The notes under the pieces are model-generated. The model did no database searches. It saw only the letters and a program-made list of their open reading frames with translations, and had not been told where the DNA came from. A stretch of 36,090 nucleotides of DNA from Prevotella sp. (GTDB taxonomy: Bacteria; Bacteroidota; Bacteroidia; Bacteroidales; Bacteroidaceae): positions 1 through 36,090 of the forward strand of contig JAILAA010000085.1 of NCBI GenBank assembly GCA_024681875.1. The letters are read 5' to 3'. The first letter of the stretch is position 1; every line of letters begins with the position of its first letter. Shown here one piece after another: positions 1 to 7,897 of this stretch. The translations under genes and the position numbers were made by a program.

Positions 1-1013
1 AGTTTTTTGCTGCTTTGCTTGCTCATGGTGCCAAAGACGTAGTGCGTTTCCCAGTAGGGCGTGACGTGGGTGCTGAGCAACTGTCGCAGTGCGTCGACCG
101 TCTCACACTCGACGAGGGCGCTCAGGCTGGCACGCCGCTCATGGTAGAGCGTGGCCAGTTGTGAGATGCGGATGTGAGGGAAGTTTTGTGGACGCAGACG
201 CAGGAAACGCCAGGCTGTGAAGTCCATGGCTTGCAGCTGGAATTTATGGGTCAGATAGGCATATTCGTTCTGCAGTCGTGTAAAATAGCCTTCACGCAAG
301 GCATCATCGCGATAACGCGGAGGAATGCTCTCTGTATGAAGTAGTCCTGCCTGTCCAAGAAAGAGAGCCTCCACTTGGAAGAGGTCGTCGCGGTGCTTAC
401 CTGCGGCATTGAGCGACAGACCGCGCGCCCACTGCTCGAAGGCATCGCTGTTGATGCCGAAGCCGTAGTTTCGGGCCAGTGTCTGGAAATAGGCGTCCTC
501 CCAAGAGCCATTGCACTGTCGAACGCGCTCGCTGATGGCCTGTGTTTTCTGTTCCAAACGCTCTGTCTGCAAGGCTGCCATCCAAGAGTGCATCAGCAAG
601 GGGCTGAGATCTTTGATGATGCGGTAGCAGGGCGGATAGTGGTCGGCAGTAATCAGTTCGTGGTAGTTTTGACGCACGGTGTCTGGAATAGCCAGTACTA
701 GCTGTGGCAGATAGTGCCGGTCGTCGGTCAGCACATCGGTATCGGCCTCTTCTACAACATGTAGTACAACGTTGTTGTATTTGGGATCGCTGTCGTGTCC
801 GTGGGTGTACCATTCGCTGCTACGCAGGTGTATTTCCACGTTGCCTACCCACAACGTGCCGCCAATGCGCACCTTCGCATTGAAAAAGTCGGAGCCCGAG
901 TTGCGGTTGTACAACCCCGGGTCGATAATCTCCACTTCGCGGCCGTCAGTAGTCACCAGCGGCGTCAGCGGCAGCAGCTTGTGCTTCCAGACATAATGCA
1001 ACAGTTGTTCCAT
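1..1013 (-). CDS. DUF2851 family protein, C-terminus cut by window edge
   Basis: An open frame reads leftward from an ATG at 1011-1013 to the window edge without a stop, giving 337 residues and lacking the C-terminus. The N-terminus MEQLLHYVWKHKLLPLTP, followed by a stretch naming an NSGSDFFNAKVRIG motif and then VGNVEIHLRSSEW, matches my memory of the Bacteroidetes DUF2851 family, usually a little over 400 residues. The family has no established function that I know of. The start is supported by a promoter ending about six bases upstream (TATCTTTG at 1020-1027), which would make the message leaderless or nearly so. It is divergent from dapB. There is no signal peptide, so it is probably cytoplasmic. 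The gene is convincing; the family name rests on recall. Confidence 0.75.
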   Translation of the reverse strand, partial: MEQLLHYVWKHKLLPLTPLVTTDGREVEIIDPGLYNRNSGSDFFNAKVRIGGTLWVGNVEIHLRSSEWYTHGHDSDPKYNNVVLHVVEEADTDVLTDDRHYLPQLVLAIPDTVRQNYHELITADHYPPCYRIIKDLSPLLMHSWMAALQTERLEQKTQAISERVRQCNGSWEDAYFQTLARNYGFGINSDAFEQWARGLSLNAAGKHRDDLFQVEALFLGQAGLLHTESIPPRYRDDALREGYFTRLQNEYAYLTHKFQLQAMDFTAWRFLRLRPQNFPHIRISQLATLYHERRASLSALVECETVDALRQLLSTHVTPYWETHYVFGTMSKQSSKK

Positions 1014-1050
1014 TGTGTGCAAAGATAAGCAATCTTTTTGAACTCCACAA
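1014..1050 (-). promoter_or_regulatory. Bacteroidetes-type promoter for the DUF2851 gene
   Basis: On the minus strand a -7 element TATCTTTG (1020-1027) matches TAnnTTTG. A TTG at 1048-1050 sits 20 bp upstream, the expected place of the -33 element. Only six bases (CACACA) separate the -7 element from the ATG, so transcription would start at or just before the start codon. Confidence 0.65.
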
Positions 1051-1110
1051 CGTTTTGCATAGATTTCTTTGTGGTTTTTTGTTTTTGCATTTCACCTGCT
1101 GAATTCTCTA

Positions 1111-1184
1111 GACCACGACGTGGTCTATATAAACTGCGTCGTGGTTTATATAAATCACGTCGTGAACTATATAGACCATGACGT
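1111..1184. repeat. 21-bp tandem array of short palindromes
   Basis: Three complete 21-bp units (1111-1131, 1132-1152, 1153-1173) are followed by a partial fourth (1174-1184). Unit 1 is a perfect 15-bp interrupted palindrome, GACCACGACGTGGTC, followed by the spacer TATATA; units 2 and 3 are diverged versions with the spacer kept. The array lies between the divergent DUF2851 and dapB genes, upstream of the dapB -7 element at 1260. Equal spacing of two helical turns would put all copies on one DNA face, which suits an operator array, but no function is shown. Confidence 0.8.
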
Positions 1185-1259
1185 AAAATTGAGAATTGTA
1201 AAGTGGATAAAAAAAACTAATTTTCTATTTGAATTTTCGGTATTATGGTTAAAAAGATG

Positions 1260-1267
1260 TACCTTTG
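1260..1267 (+). promoter_or_regulatory. -7 element of the dapB operon promoter
   Basis: TACCTTTG matches the Bacteroidetes -7 consensus TAnnTTTG and lies 23 bp before the dapB ATG. No clear -33 TTTG was found at the usual distance. Confidence 0.6.
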
Positions 1268-1290
1268 CACCCACATTAATATATAGGAAG

Positions 1291-2004
1291 ATGAAAATAG
1301 CTTTAATCGGCTATGGCAAGATGGGCAAGATGATTGAAGAGATAGCCCGCAGCCGGGGCCATGAAATCGTGAGCATCATTGACATTGACAATCAGGAAGA
1401 GTTCGAGAGCGAGCGCTTCGCCAGCGCCGACGTAGCCATCGAGTTTACGGCGCCACAGGCCGCCTACGGCAACTACCTGAAGTGCTGGGCCAAGGGTGTG
1501 AAGGTGGTAAGCGGCTCCACAGGCTGGATGAAGGAGCATGGCGATGACGTGAAGCAGGCTTGCTCCAACGGTCAGACACTCTTCTGGGCCTCGAACTTCA
1601 GCATCGGTGTCGCCATCTTCTCTGCCGTCAACCGCTATCTGGCCAAAATCATGAATCAGTTCCCGCAGTATGACGTGGAATTGGAAGAGACACACCATGT
1701 TCATAAGCTCGACCATCCCAGCGGCACGGCCATCACCTTAGGTGAGGAGATAGTCGGTGCCATTGACCGCAAGACAGCATGGGCCGAGGATACCACCGAC
1801 CCCAGCTTGCTGCGTATTGACCATATCCGTCGCGGTGAGGTGCCAGGCATACACACCGTGCGCTACGACTCTGATGCCGACCTTATCACCATCACGCACG
1901 ATGCACACAGCCGCAAGGGCTTTGCTTTGGGTGCCGTCCTGGCTGCAGAGTACACGAAAGACCATCAGGGTCTGCTCACCATCAGCGACATGTTTAAATT
2001 CTAA
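1291..2004 (+). CDS. dapB: 4-hydroxy-tetrahydrodipicolinate reductase
   Basis: This cytoplasmic enzyme reduces hydroxy-tetrahydrodipicolinate with NAD(P)H in the diaminopimelate/lysine pathway, feeding peptidoglycan synthesis. The 237-residue product starts MKIALIGYGKMGKM, the dinucleotide-binding GxGxMG loop (residues 7-12). It holds the family signature ETHHVHKLDHPSGTA at about 133-147; the catalytic histidine and lysine correspond to His135/136 and Lys139. The ATG at 1291 was chosen because the loop normally begins within the first ten residues. The frame stays open upstream to 1069, but that part reads through the 21-bp repeat array. It is the first gene of an operon with lepB, the lepB paralogue and WbqC; lepB follows after 21 bp. 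Identification is confident. Confidence 0.95.
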   Translation: MKIALIGYGKMGKMIEEIARSRGHEIVSIIDIDNQEEFESERFASADVAIEFTAPQAAYGNYLKCWAKGVKVVSGSTGWMKEHGDDVKQACSNGQTLFWASNFSIGVAIFSAVNRYLAKIMNQFPQYDVELEETHHVHKLDHPSGTAITLGEEIVGAIDRKTAWAEDTTDPSLLRIDHIRRGEVPGIHTVRYDSDADLITITHDAHSRKGFALGAVLAAEYTKDHQGLLTISDMFKF

Positions 2005-2025
2005 GACCCACACTTGAGTCTGATT

Positions 2026-3570
2026 ATGAAAAAGAAAGAAAAGAAACCGCTGAACATGAAGCGGCAGTGGATAAAGTTCGGCATTGTATTGGCTCTGTAT
2101 TTGCTCTTCCTCTTTTGGGTGAAGTCGTGGCTGGGCCTGCTTGTTGTGCCGTTCATCTATGATGCATACATCACGAAGAAGATTAAGTGGCAGTGGTGGA
2201 AAGACCGCGAGGGGCCTGTGCGCACCGTCATGTCATGGGTCGACGCTATCGTCTTTGCTCTTGTGGCCGTTTATTTCATTAACCAGTTCTTCTTCCAGAA
2301 CTATGTCATCCCCAGCTCGTCGTTGGAGAAGTCGCTGCTCACAGGCGACTACCTCTTCGTCTCGAAGCTCAGCTATGGACCGCGTATTCCGCAGACACCG
2401 CTGACCATGCCCCTGACGCAGCACACACTGCCCGTCGGTGGCATTAAGTCGTATATCGAGTGGCCCCACTGGGACTATCGTCGCGTCAGCGGTCTGGGGC
2501 ATGTGGAGCTGAACGACATCGTGGTGTTCAACTATCCTGCAGGCGACACCATCTGCTCGAAGACACAATTCCAGACTTATTACTACGACTTGTGTTATGA
2601 GCTGGGTTATCAGGCGCTGGAGCAGGTCAACGGACCGTTGCCCAATCTGGAGCAGATCATCGACTCGATGGCGCCCGAGGCACGCTATTCCTTCTTCCAG
2701 CAGCTTTATGCCGCAGGTAAGTCGGTCGTACAGAACAACTATGCGCAGTATGGCGACATCAGCACGCGCCCGACAGACCGTCGCGAGAACTACGTCAAAC
2801 GCTGTGTGGGCCTGCCTGGGCAGACACTGCAAATCAAAGACCGCGTCATCTATTTAGACGGAAAACCCAACAAGGAGCCGGAGCTGGTGCAGTACAGCTA
2901 TACCGTCGCCTTCAAGCAGGGTGCCACGCTGACCGATGACTTGATGAAGGAGCAGGGCATTACCTGTGAGGACCTGGGTTTCCCGCCGGGCTCGCAGCGC
3001 GACGACATCTACTTCTCGCGCCGCACCATCATTCCTGCCATGCCGCTGACAAAGGGCGTGAAAGCAACACTTGAGACCCGCAAGGACTTGGTGGACAGCG
3101 TGGCCCTGAACACTACGCCCCCCGACGACGATTGGCGCAAACTCTATCCGAAGAACGGCAATCTGCACTGGACACGCGACAACTACGGTCCCATCTGGAT
3201 ACCTAAGAAGGGTGCCACCATCGACTTGGCTGATACTATAAAGCTGCCTGGCAAGGATGTGCTGCAGAATCTGGCCATCTACGAGCGCTGTATCCGTGCC
3301 TATGAAGGCAATCAGTTGGAGGTGAAGAATGGTCAGGTGTACATCAATGGACAGCAGACCACGAAATACACGTTCAAGCTGGACTATTACTGGATGATGG
3401 GCGACAACCGCCACAATTCTGCCGACTCGCGCTACTGGGGCTTCGTGCCTGAAGACCACATCGTGGGCAAGCCTATCTTCATCTGGTGGAGCAGCGACCC
3501 CGACCGCGGTCTGTTCTCTGGTGGCATCCGTTGGGGACGCCTCTTCCGCTGCGTTGACAATATCAAGTAA
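2026..3570 (+). CDS. lepB: Signal peptidase I, long Bacteroidetes form
   Basis: This membrane serine protease removes signal peptides from exported proteins. The 514-residue product has two predicted N-terminal membrane segments (about residues 17-48 and 70-88). Next comes the nucleophile box IPSSSLEKSLLTGD with Ser99 at the catalytic position, then KRCVGLPG with catalytic Lys258, and the signature GDNRHNSADSR from residue 459. It is much longer than the roughly 320-residue E. coli enzyme because of insertions between these boxes, which is common in this phylum. I chose the ATG at 2026 over the in-frame TTG at 2014; it gives the basic start MKKKEKK. The gene lies between dapB and a degenerate paralogue starting about 45 bp downstream. 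Confidence 0.95.
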   Translation: MKKKEKKPLNMKRQWIKFGIVLALYLLFLFWVKSWLGLLVVPFIYDAYITKKIKWQWWKDREGPVRTVMSWVDAIVFALVAVYFINQFFFQNYVIPSSSLEKSLLTGDYLFVSKLSYGPRIPQTPLTMPLTQHTLPVGGIKSYIEWPHWDYRRVSGLGHVELNDIVVFNYPAGDTICSKTQFQTYYYDLCYELGYQALEQVNGPLPNLEQIIDSMAPEARYSFFQQLYAAGKSVVQNNYAQYGDISTRPTDRRENYVKRCVGLPGQTLQIKDRVIYLDGKPNKEPELVQYSYTVAFKQGATLTDDLMKEQGITCEDLGFPPGSQRDDIYFSRRTIIPAMPLTKGVKATLETRKDLVDSVALNTTPPDDDWRKLYPKNGNLHWTRDNYGPIWIPKKGATIDLADTIKLPGKDVLQNLAIYERCIRAYEGNQLEVKNGQVYINGQQTTKYTFKLDYYWMMGDNRHNSADSRYWGFVPEDHIVGKPIFIWWSSDPDRGLFSGGIRWGRLFRCVDNIK

Positions 3571-3615
3571 CCCGTCTCGTCTGTTGCGTTGTCTACGCAA
3601 CAAACAAAACCGCGA

Positions 3616-4155
3616 ATGCGCAAGACTGCGAAGTTCCTGATAGCATTGGTCCTGGCCTTGCTCCTTATGCTATGTTTCAGGGCTGTGGTATTCACCATCT
3701 GCACCGTAGATGGTGATGCTTTGGCGCCAATACTGTGCAAGGGCGACCGCGTGCTGGTGAACCGCTGGAGCTATGGCTTGCGCGTGGGCAGCGACGAGGG
3801 GCTCATCGGCTATACGCGCTTAGGGCGCCGTGCCGTGAGCCGGGGCGACATCATTGCTTTTGATAATCCGCAGAACACTGATCAGGTGCTCATCTGTCGA
3901 TGCGAGGCATTGCCAGGCGACACGGTGGAGAGTCAGGGACAAAGGATGGTAGTGCCAGGTCTGGTGAACTGCGCTGGTCGAGATTACTACTGGATGCAGG
4001 CTATAGGCGACAGCGTTGCAGTAGATTCCCATACCCTGGGTTTCATCTCCGAAGAATTCATTATCGGTCGCGTCACCACCATTGTATACAGCCACGACCC
4101 CGAAGCTCCTTTCTGGCGCGGATGGCGTCGTGACCGCACGCTACAGTCGCTTTAA
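3616..4155 (+). CDS. Signal-peptidase-like protein lacking both catalytic residues
   Basis: The 179-residue product has one N-terminal membrane segment (about residues 7-28) and the order of conserved boxes of S26 signal peptidases. Box B reads DALAPILCKGDRVLVNR. Counting back from the invariant GD, the nucleophile position is Ala35, not serine. Box D reads LICRCEALPGD, with Cys94 where the catalytic lysine belongs. The C-terminal GDN signature is replaced by AIGDSVAVDSH. The fold is probably kept and the peptidase activity lost, so it may be a partner or regulator of the active LepB upstream; that role is inference. An in-frame TTG at 3589 would add nine residues. The overlapping operon position and the absence of frameshifts argue against a decaying pseudogene. 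Confidence 0.85.
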   Translation: MRKTAKFLIALVLALLLMLCFRAVVFTICTVDGDALAPILCKGDRVLVNRWSYGLRVGSDEGLIGYTRLGRRAVSRGDIIAFDNPQNTDQVLICRCEALPGDTVESQGQRMVVPGLVNCAGRDYYWMQAIGDSVAVDSHTLGFISEEFIIGRVTTIVYSHDPEAPFWRGWRRDRTLQSL

Positions 4156-4171
4156 TATCAGTAGCTCCAGA

Positions 4172-4912
4172 ATGACTGCACTTCTTTCTACTACTTATTT
4201 CGGTCCTGTACAGTGGTATCAGAAACTGTACAGACATGAACATGTGCTGATGGAGGTGTACGAGTCATTCGCAAAACAGACCTACCGCAACCGATGCCTC
4301 ATTGCCACGGCACAGGGAGTGCAGGCTCTGACGGTGCCTGTAATGGCCCCCTCCAACCTTCCCCCACTGGGGGAGGCTTTTGAAGCGGGGAACTCTGGCA
4401 CAGTAGCCTCCACCAGTTCTTCGCAGAGCGAAGCGGCCGCTCGACCTCTGGTCGCTTGCAATCATCGGGACGCAAGAAAGCCGAGCGGGGGGAGGTTGGT
4501 GGGGGCCACTCGCCTCAGCAACCACGGCCATTGGCAGCACCAGCACTGGCAGGCCATCACGTCGGCTTACGGCGACTCCCCTTTCTTAGAGTATTACGAG
4601 GACGACCTGCGCCCTTTCTTCTTTGAGACAGACCGATGGGAGCGCCTCATCGACTATAATGAGGCTATCAGAATGAAAATATGCGAACTCATCGACATTC
4701 ACCCGCATGTGGAGCTGACGGCCAGCTATGAGAAAAATGGCCATTTCATCGATTTTCGCGACACGATTCGCCCTAAGCAGGCACCTTTTGATCCTGACTT
4801 CGAGGCGCGTCCCTACTATCAGGTGTTTCGCCAGCGCCACGGTTTCCTTCCCAACCTCAGCATCCTTGACCTCTTGCTGAACATGGGGCCGGAGTCTGTA
4901 TTCTTCTTGTAG
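4172..4912 (+). CDS. WbqC-like family protein with an in-frame palindromic insertion
   Basis: The 246-residue product begins MTALLSTTYFGPVQWYQKLY. It contains NHGHWQHQHWQAITSAYGDS and FLEYYEDDLRPFF, a pattern I recognise from the WbqC-like family, associated with glycan or O-antigen loci but biochemically undefined. The expected linker between VPVM and SNHGHW is replaced by about 54 residues of low-complexity sequence encoded by a palindromic element (4345-4507). The frame is preserved and both conserved flanks are intact, so the protein is probably still made. The ATG at 4172 was preferred because upstream codons overlap the preceding gene and are not family-like. It is last in the dapB-lepB operon, 16 bp after the paralogue. 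Confidence 0.8.
   Translation: MTALLSTTYFGPVQWYQKLYRHEHVLMEVYESFAKQTYRNRCLIATAQGVQALTVPVMAPSNLPPLGEAFEAGNSGTVASTSSSQSEAAARPLVACNHRDARKPSGGRLVGATRLSNHGHWQHQHWQAITSAYGDSPFLEYYEDDLRPFFFETDRWERLIDYNEAIRMKICELIDIHPHVELTASYEKNGHFIDFRDTIRPKQAPFDPDFEARPYYQVFRQRHGFLPNLSILDLLLNMGPESVFFL
4345..4507. repeat. Palindromic element A inside the WbqC gene
   Basis: The element begins GGCCCCCTCCAACCTTC and ends GGAGGTTGGTGGGGGCC, terminal inverted repeats matching at about 15 of 17 positions. An inner hairpin (CCCCCACTGGGGG) lies near the left end. It encodes proline-, serine- and glycine-rich sequence in frame and replaces a loop of the host protein. Its design matches elements B, C and E further along. Confidence 0.75.
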
Positions 4913-4936
4913 AGTTATTGTCGCTATGCGCGAAAG

Positions 4937-4977
4937 TAAAAAAAGAAAGCCATTCCAGTTTGCTGGGATGGCTTTCT
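4937..4977 (-). terminator. Intrinsic terminator for the minus-strand secreted-protein gene
   Basis: The inverted repeat AGAAAGCCATTCCA / TGGGATGGCTTTCT (4944-4977) has a six-base loop and one G-T pair. Read on the minus strand it is followed by a run of seven T. It lies 32 bp beyond the stop of the gene ending at 5009. Read on the plus strand it has no T-run, so it would serve the WbqC operon only weakly. Confidence 0.8.
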
Positions 4978-5008
4978 GATGGTTAGCGCTTATTGGCGCT
5001 TTATAGGC

Positions 5009-7855
5009 TTACTTCACGATGACCTTCTTGCCATTAATGATGTAGAGACCCTTCTGGGCGTTCTTCATCTGCTGGCCATTGAGGTTGTAGATGACGTCGC
5101 TCTTCACAACGCTCTGCTGGATGTCGTTAATGCCTACGGGCGTCTCGTCAATCTCAGCGTCGATGAAGTAGATGTGGCAACCGTTGGTGTTCTTTACGAG
5201 CACATCAACAGCAGCACCCTCGGGCACCTGCCAGGTCTGCTCAGTGTAGGTCGTGGGAGCAGCCACAGGGTTGCCTTCAGGATCGTTCAGGGCTGTGCCG
5301 TCGACCAGCAGCTGTACACCGCGAGCCTCAGCAATATTGTGTGACTCAACACCCATTGTGATGGTTGTACCACCCTTCACCGAAGGAATGGTGAAGCACT
5401 CCTTACCCTTGCCACCAAACCACAGGTATGACGGACCTGCATATTCACCAAGAGCGGTTGAAGGATAGTTCACGGCGATGGCCAGTGAACGGCTCGTACC
5501 GTATGAAGCGTTGAACTGCAGACCCTTTAGTTCAGCAATAGCCTCACCGTTAGCAGTGGGCTCAGCCTCGCCACCGATATACCAGAAGCAGTTGTCCTTA
5601 GAGGCAGCATAGGTGTCGCAGGTCTTGTCTTTGGCTTTCTCATGGTCTGACCACAGTGCGTCGTTGTCGGAAACCAATAATGTGTTTCCTTCATTATTCG
5701 GATCGTCCTTCACCTCCACCTTTGCGGCCTCAGCCTTCAGGTTGGTAACAGTAGCCTCGCTCCACTTGGTGAAGTCCCAGGTGTGAGTGACAGGAATAAC
5801 AGTCTCAATAGTCCAACGGGGATCACCCAAGCTCTCGGGAGCCTCGGCACCCTCAGCCGGTGTGAACTCACCATTGAAGTTGCCAGCAGCGGCGTCGGTG
5901 AAGGTCAGCAGACCCTCAGCGCAGTTCTTCACGATGTCCTCTTCGCCTTGCTTGCCAGCCTTGGCAATCTCATCAGCATTGGTGCAAGCATCACCTACCA
6001 TGAAGTAGTTGCCATCAACATCCCAAACGGGAGTAGCACTAGCCTGACCCTTGTTGAAGCCAACAACAACCTGCTTGTCTTTGCCGCTGTTCACGAAGAT
6101 GTTGTTCTTCAGGGTGTAGACATTCTGAGCAGTACCATTCTGCTTCATGTCGTTGAAGTTCTTGCCGTTGGCAATGTTCACGATGGTGTTGTTCTCAAAC
6201 ACGAACTGCTGGAGCCAGTCGCCGTTGATGTTCTTCGGACGGCTGCCGTACTGTGCGAAGAAGCCAGTGTTCATGCCGGCTGCCCAGATGGTAGAGTTCA
6301 CAACAGAGACTCTGCCGACATAACCCTTACTGTTGAAGTCGACGACGTTCTTGCCAGCTGCGGGCATCTGAATGTTGCAGTCCTCAATGACGAAGGTCTC
6401 CAACAGGGTCTTCTGAACGTCCTTGATGAGGGCGTCCTGCAGACCGGTGATGGTCAGGGCAGAAATGCTGTCCAAAGCTACATACTTGTGGTCAGAAGCA
6501 GTCTCGGCATCCTTCATGGCGAAAACCTCAGTGCCGTCAATGGTGATGAACGGAGCAGTCAGAGCAGAGGCATCGACAGTAGCGCCGTTGCCGTTGATGG
6601 TCAGGTTGTTCGGGGCAGTAAGAGTAGCGCTGACAGTGTAGGTTACGCCTTCAGTCAGGTTGATGGTGATGTTGCCAACAATATCAACGTCTTCCTTTGC
6701 AGCAGCCAGGGCAGCGGCGATGTCACCCTCGGCGGGAGAAATCTCGATGTCAGTGACAACGGGAGCCTTGTAGAGCAGCAGGTCGGTTACGGTGACAGGC
6801 TGCCAGTTTGCACCCTTGATGGCATTCAGGTGGGCGAATTCCCACTGCTTGAGGTCTACTTCAACGACACCATCAACAGGGGCATCGGTAATCTGGACGT
6901 AGGCACCACCGTTAGGATCGTACCCGTCAGCACCTTCTTCGAGGGGAACTGCACGGTTTAGCATAATACGTGGTGTGCCGTTAGCTACACCGATGATCAG
7001 TTTCTCGTATTTCGAAATGTCGGCATAGTTGAAATACTTCACGTTTCCGTCTCCATAGGGCTGTCCGGTAGAAGTGAACAAAACGGTAGCAAAATTAAGT
7101 GCGACAGGATTCTCAGGATCCGACCAGTTGAAATACATGCCGGAAGTCAGGTTGGTATAGCCTTTGGCCAATTCCAGATTGTTCATAGCATTCTCGACGG
7201 CAGTCTTTGCATTGCTCAGGCTCTGCTCTGTAGCATCAGCAGCTTCAAGGGCAGTTTGAGCCGTAGCGATGGCTGCCTGAAGAGCATTCCAGCTGGCCTC
7301 GGTCTTACCAATGGCGGTACGCAACTTGGCGGCACTAATGGCGTTCTTCAAGCTCTCCTTTGGAATAGCCAGCGGATCTGCGGGCTTCACCAGCTTGATG
7401 GCAGTGATGGTGCCCCTGGGGCTACCCCAACCCGTCTTGATGGCATTGAGATGAACATACTCAAACTCTGTCAGGTCAAGTTCAGCAGTGCCGTTGTCGC
7501 CAATGGTTGGGTTTTTCTCCACCAGAGGACCACTGTTGCTTTCCTGGCGGTTCAACAGCACGCGCAACTGCATGCCGGCAGTGCCTTCGAAAATCATCTT
7601 TGTGCAACCTGTCAGGTCGGCATAGGTAAGGTGCTCAACAGTGCTCGTTCCTGCAACCATAGCGCCTGCACCAAGCTCTTCTCCTACCTTAAAGTCAACG
7701 GTAGCTGCCGAAATGCTTGAGGCATCTGCTCCGTAGCCATCCCATGTGTAGAACATGTCGGCGGTCAGGTCGATCGTTTCGTCCTGTGCACTTGCACTCA
7801 CGCCTCCCGCCAGTAGCAGGAACGCCGTGCAGAACAATTTGGTAAATTTTGTCAT
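5009..7855 (-). CDS. Large secreted right-handed beta-helix protein with C-terminal sorting-type tail
   Basis: This 948-residue exported protein has a clear signal peptide (MTKFTKLFCTAFLLLAGG, then ASAQ). Two copies of a similar beta-sandwich module follow at about residues 28-155 and 235-365, each containing a VHLNAIK or AHLNAIK motif. Between them lies an alanine-rich helical linker. The middle (about 370-680) reads like a parallel beta-helix of the DUF4957/DUF5123 type seen in Bacteroidetes pectin-related proteins, ending in SLGDPRW. A further beta-sandwich starts at HTWDFTKW, and the protein ends with YNLNGQQ, GLYIINGKKV and IVK, a tail common in Prevotella surface proteins. No catalytic motif was identified. 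It may bind or process pectic glycans at the cell surface. It lies 42 bp behind the HEPN gene and may share its transcript. Confidence 0.75.
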   Translation of the reverse strand: MTKFTKLFCTAFLLLAGGVSASAQDETIDLTADMFYTWDGYGADASSISAATVDFKVGEELGAGAMVAGTSTVEHLTYADLTGCTKMIFEGTAGMQLRVLLNRQESNSGPLVEKNPTIGDNGTAELDLTEFEYVHLNAIKTGWGSPRGTITAIKLVKPADPLAIPKESLKNAISAAKLRTAIGKTEASWNALQAAIATAQTALEAADATEQSLSNAKTAVENAMNNLELAKGYTNLTSGMYFNWSDPENPVALNFATVLFTSTGQPYGDGNVKYFNYADISKYEKLIIGVANGTPRIMLNRAVPLEEGADGYDPNGGAYVQITDAPVDGVVEVDLKQWEFAHLNAIKGANWQPVTVTDLLLYKAPVVTDIEISPAEGDIAAALAAAKEDVDIVGNITINLTEGVTYTVSATLTAPNNLTINGNGATVDASALTAPFITIDGTEVFAMKDAETASDHKYVALDSISALTITGLQDALIKDVQKTLLETFVIEDCNIQMPAAGKNVVDFNSKGYVGRVSVVNSTIWAAGMNTGFFAQYGSRPKNINGDWLQQFVFENNTIVNIANGKNFNDMKQNGTAQNVYTLKNNIFVNSGKDKQVVVGFNKGQASATPVWDVDGNYFMVGDACTNADEIAKAGKQGEEDIVKNCAEGLLTFTDAAAGNFNGEFTPAEGAEAPESLGDPRWTIETVIPVTHTWDFTKWSEATVTNLKAEAAKVEVKDDPNNEGNTLLVSDNDALWSDHEKAKDKTCDTYAASKDNCFWYIGGEAEPTANGEAIAELKGLQFNASYGTSRSLAIAVNYPSTALGEYAGPSYLWFGGKGKECFTIPSVKGGTTITMGVESHNIAEARGVQLLVDGTALNDPEGNPVAAPTTYTEQTWQVPEGAAVDVLVKNTNGCHIYFIDAEIDETPVGINDIQQSVVKSDVIYNLNGQQMKNAQKGLYIINGKKVIVK

Positions 7856-7897
7856 AATGTTAAGTTTTAGTGAATAAAAAAGATTTGATTATAAGGT

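Noticed and set aside
1111..1184. CRISPR-like array
   Set aside because: Units are directly adjacent with no unique spacers, and each is itself palindromic.
1069..1290. Longer dapB reading frame beginning at 1069
   Set aside because: The extra 74 codons read through the 21-bp repeat array and the promoter. The dinucleotide-binding loop belongs at the protein start, so 1291 is the real start.
5783..6961. A 392-codon frame on the plus strand
   Set aside because: It lies wholly antisense to the 948-residue secreted-protein gene, has no promoter or domain, and is a by-product of that gene's codon use.
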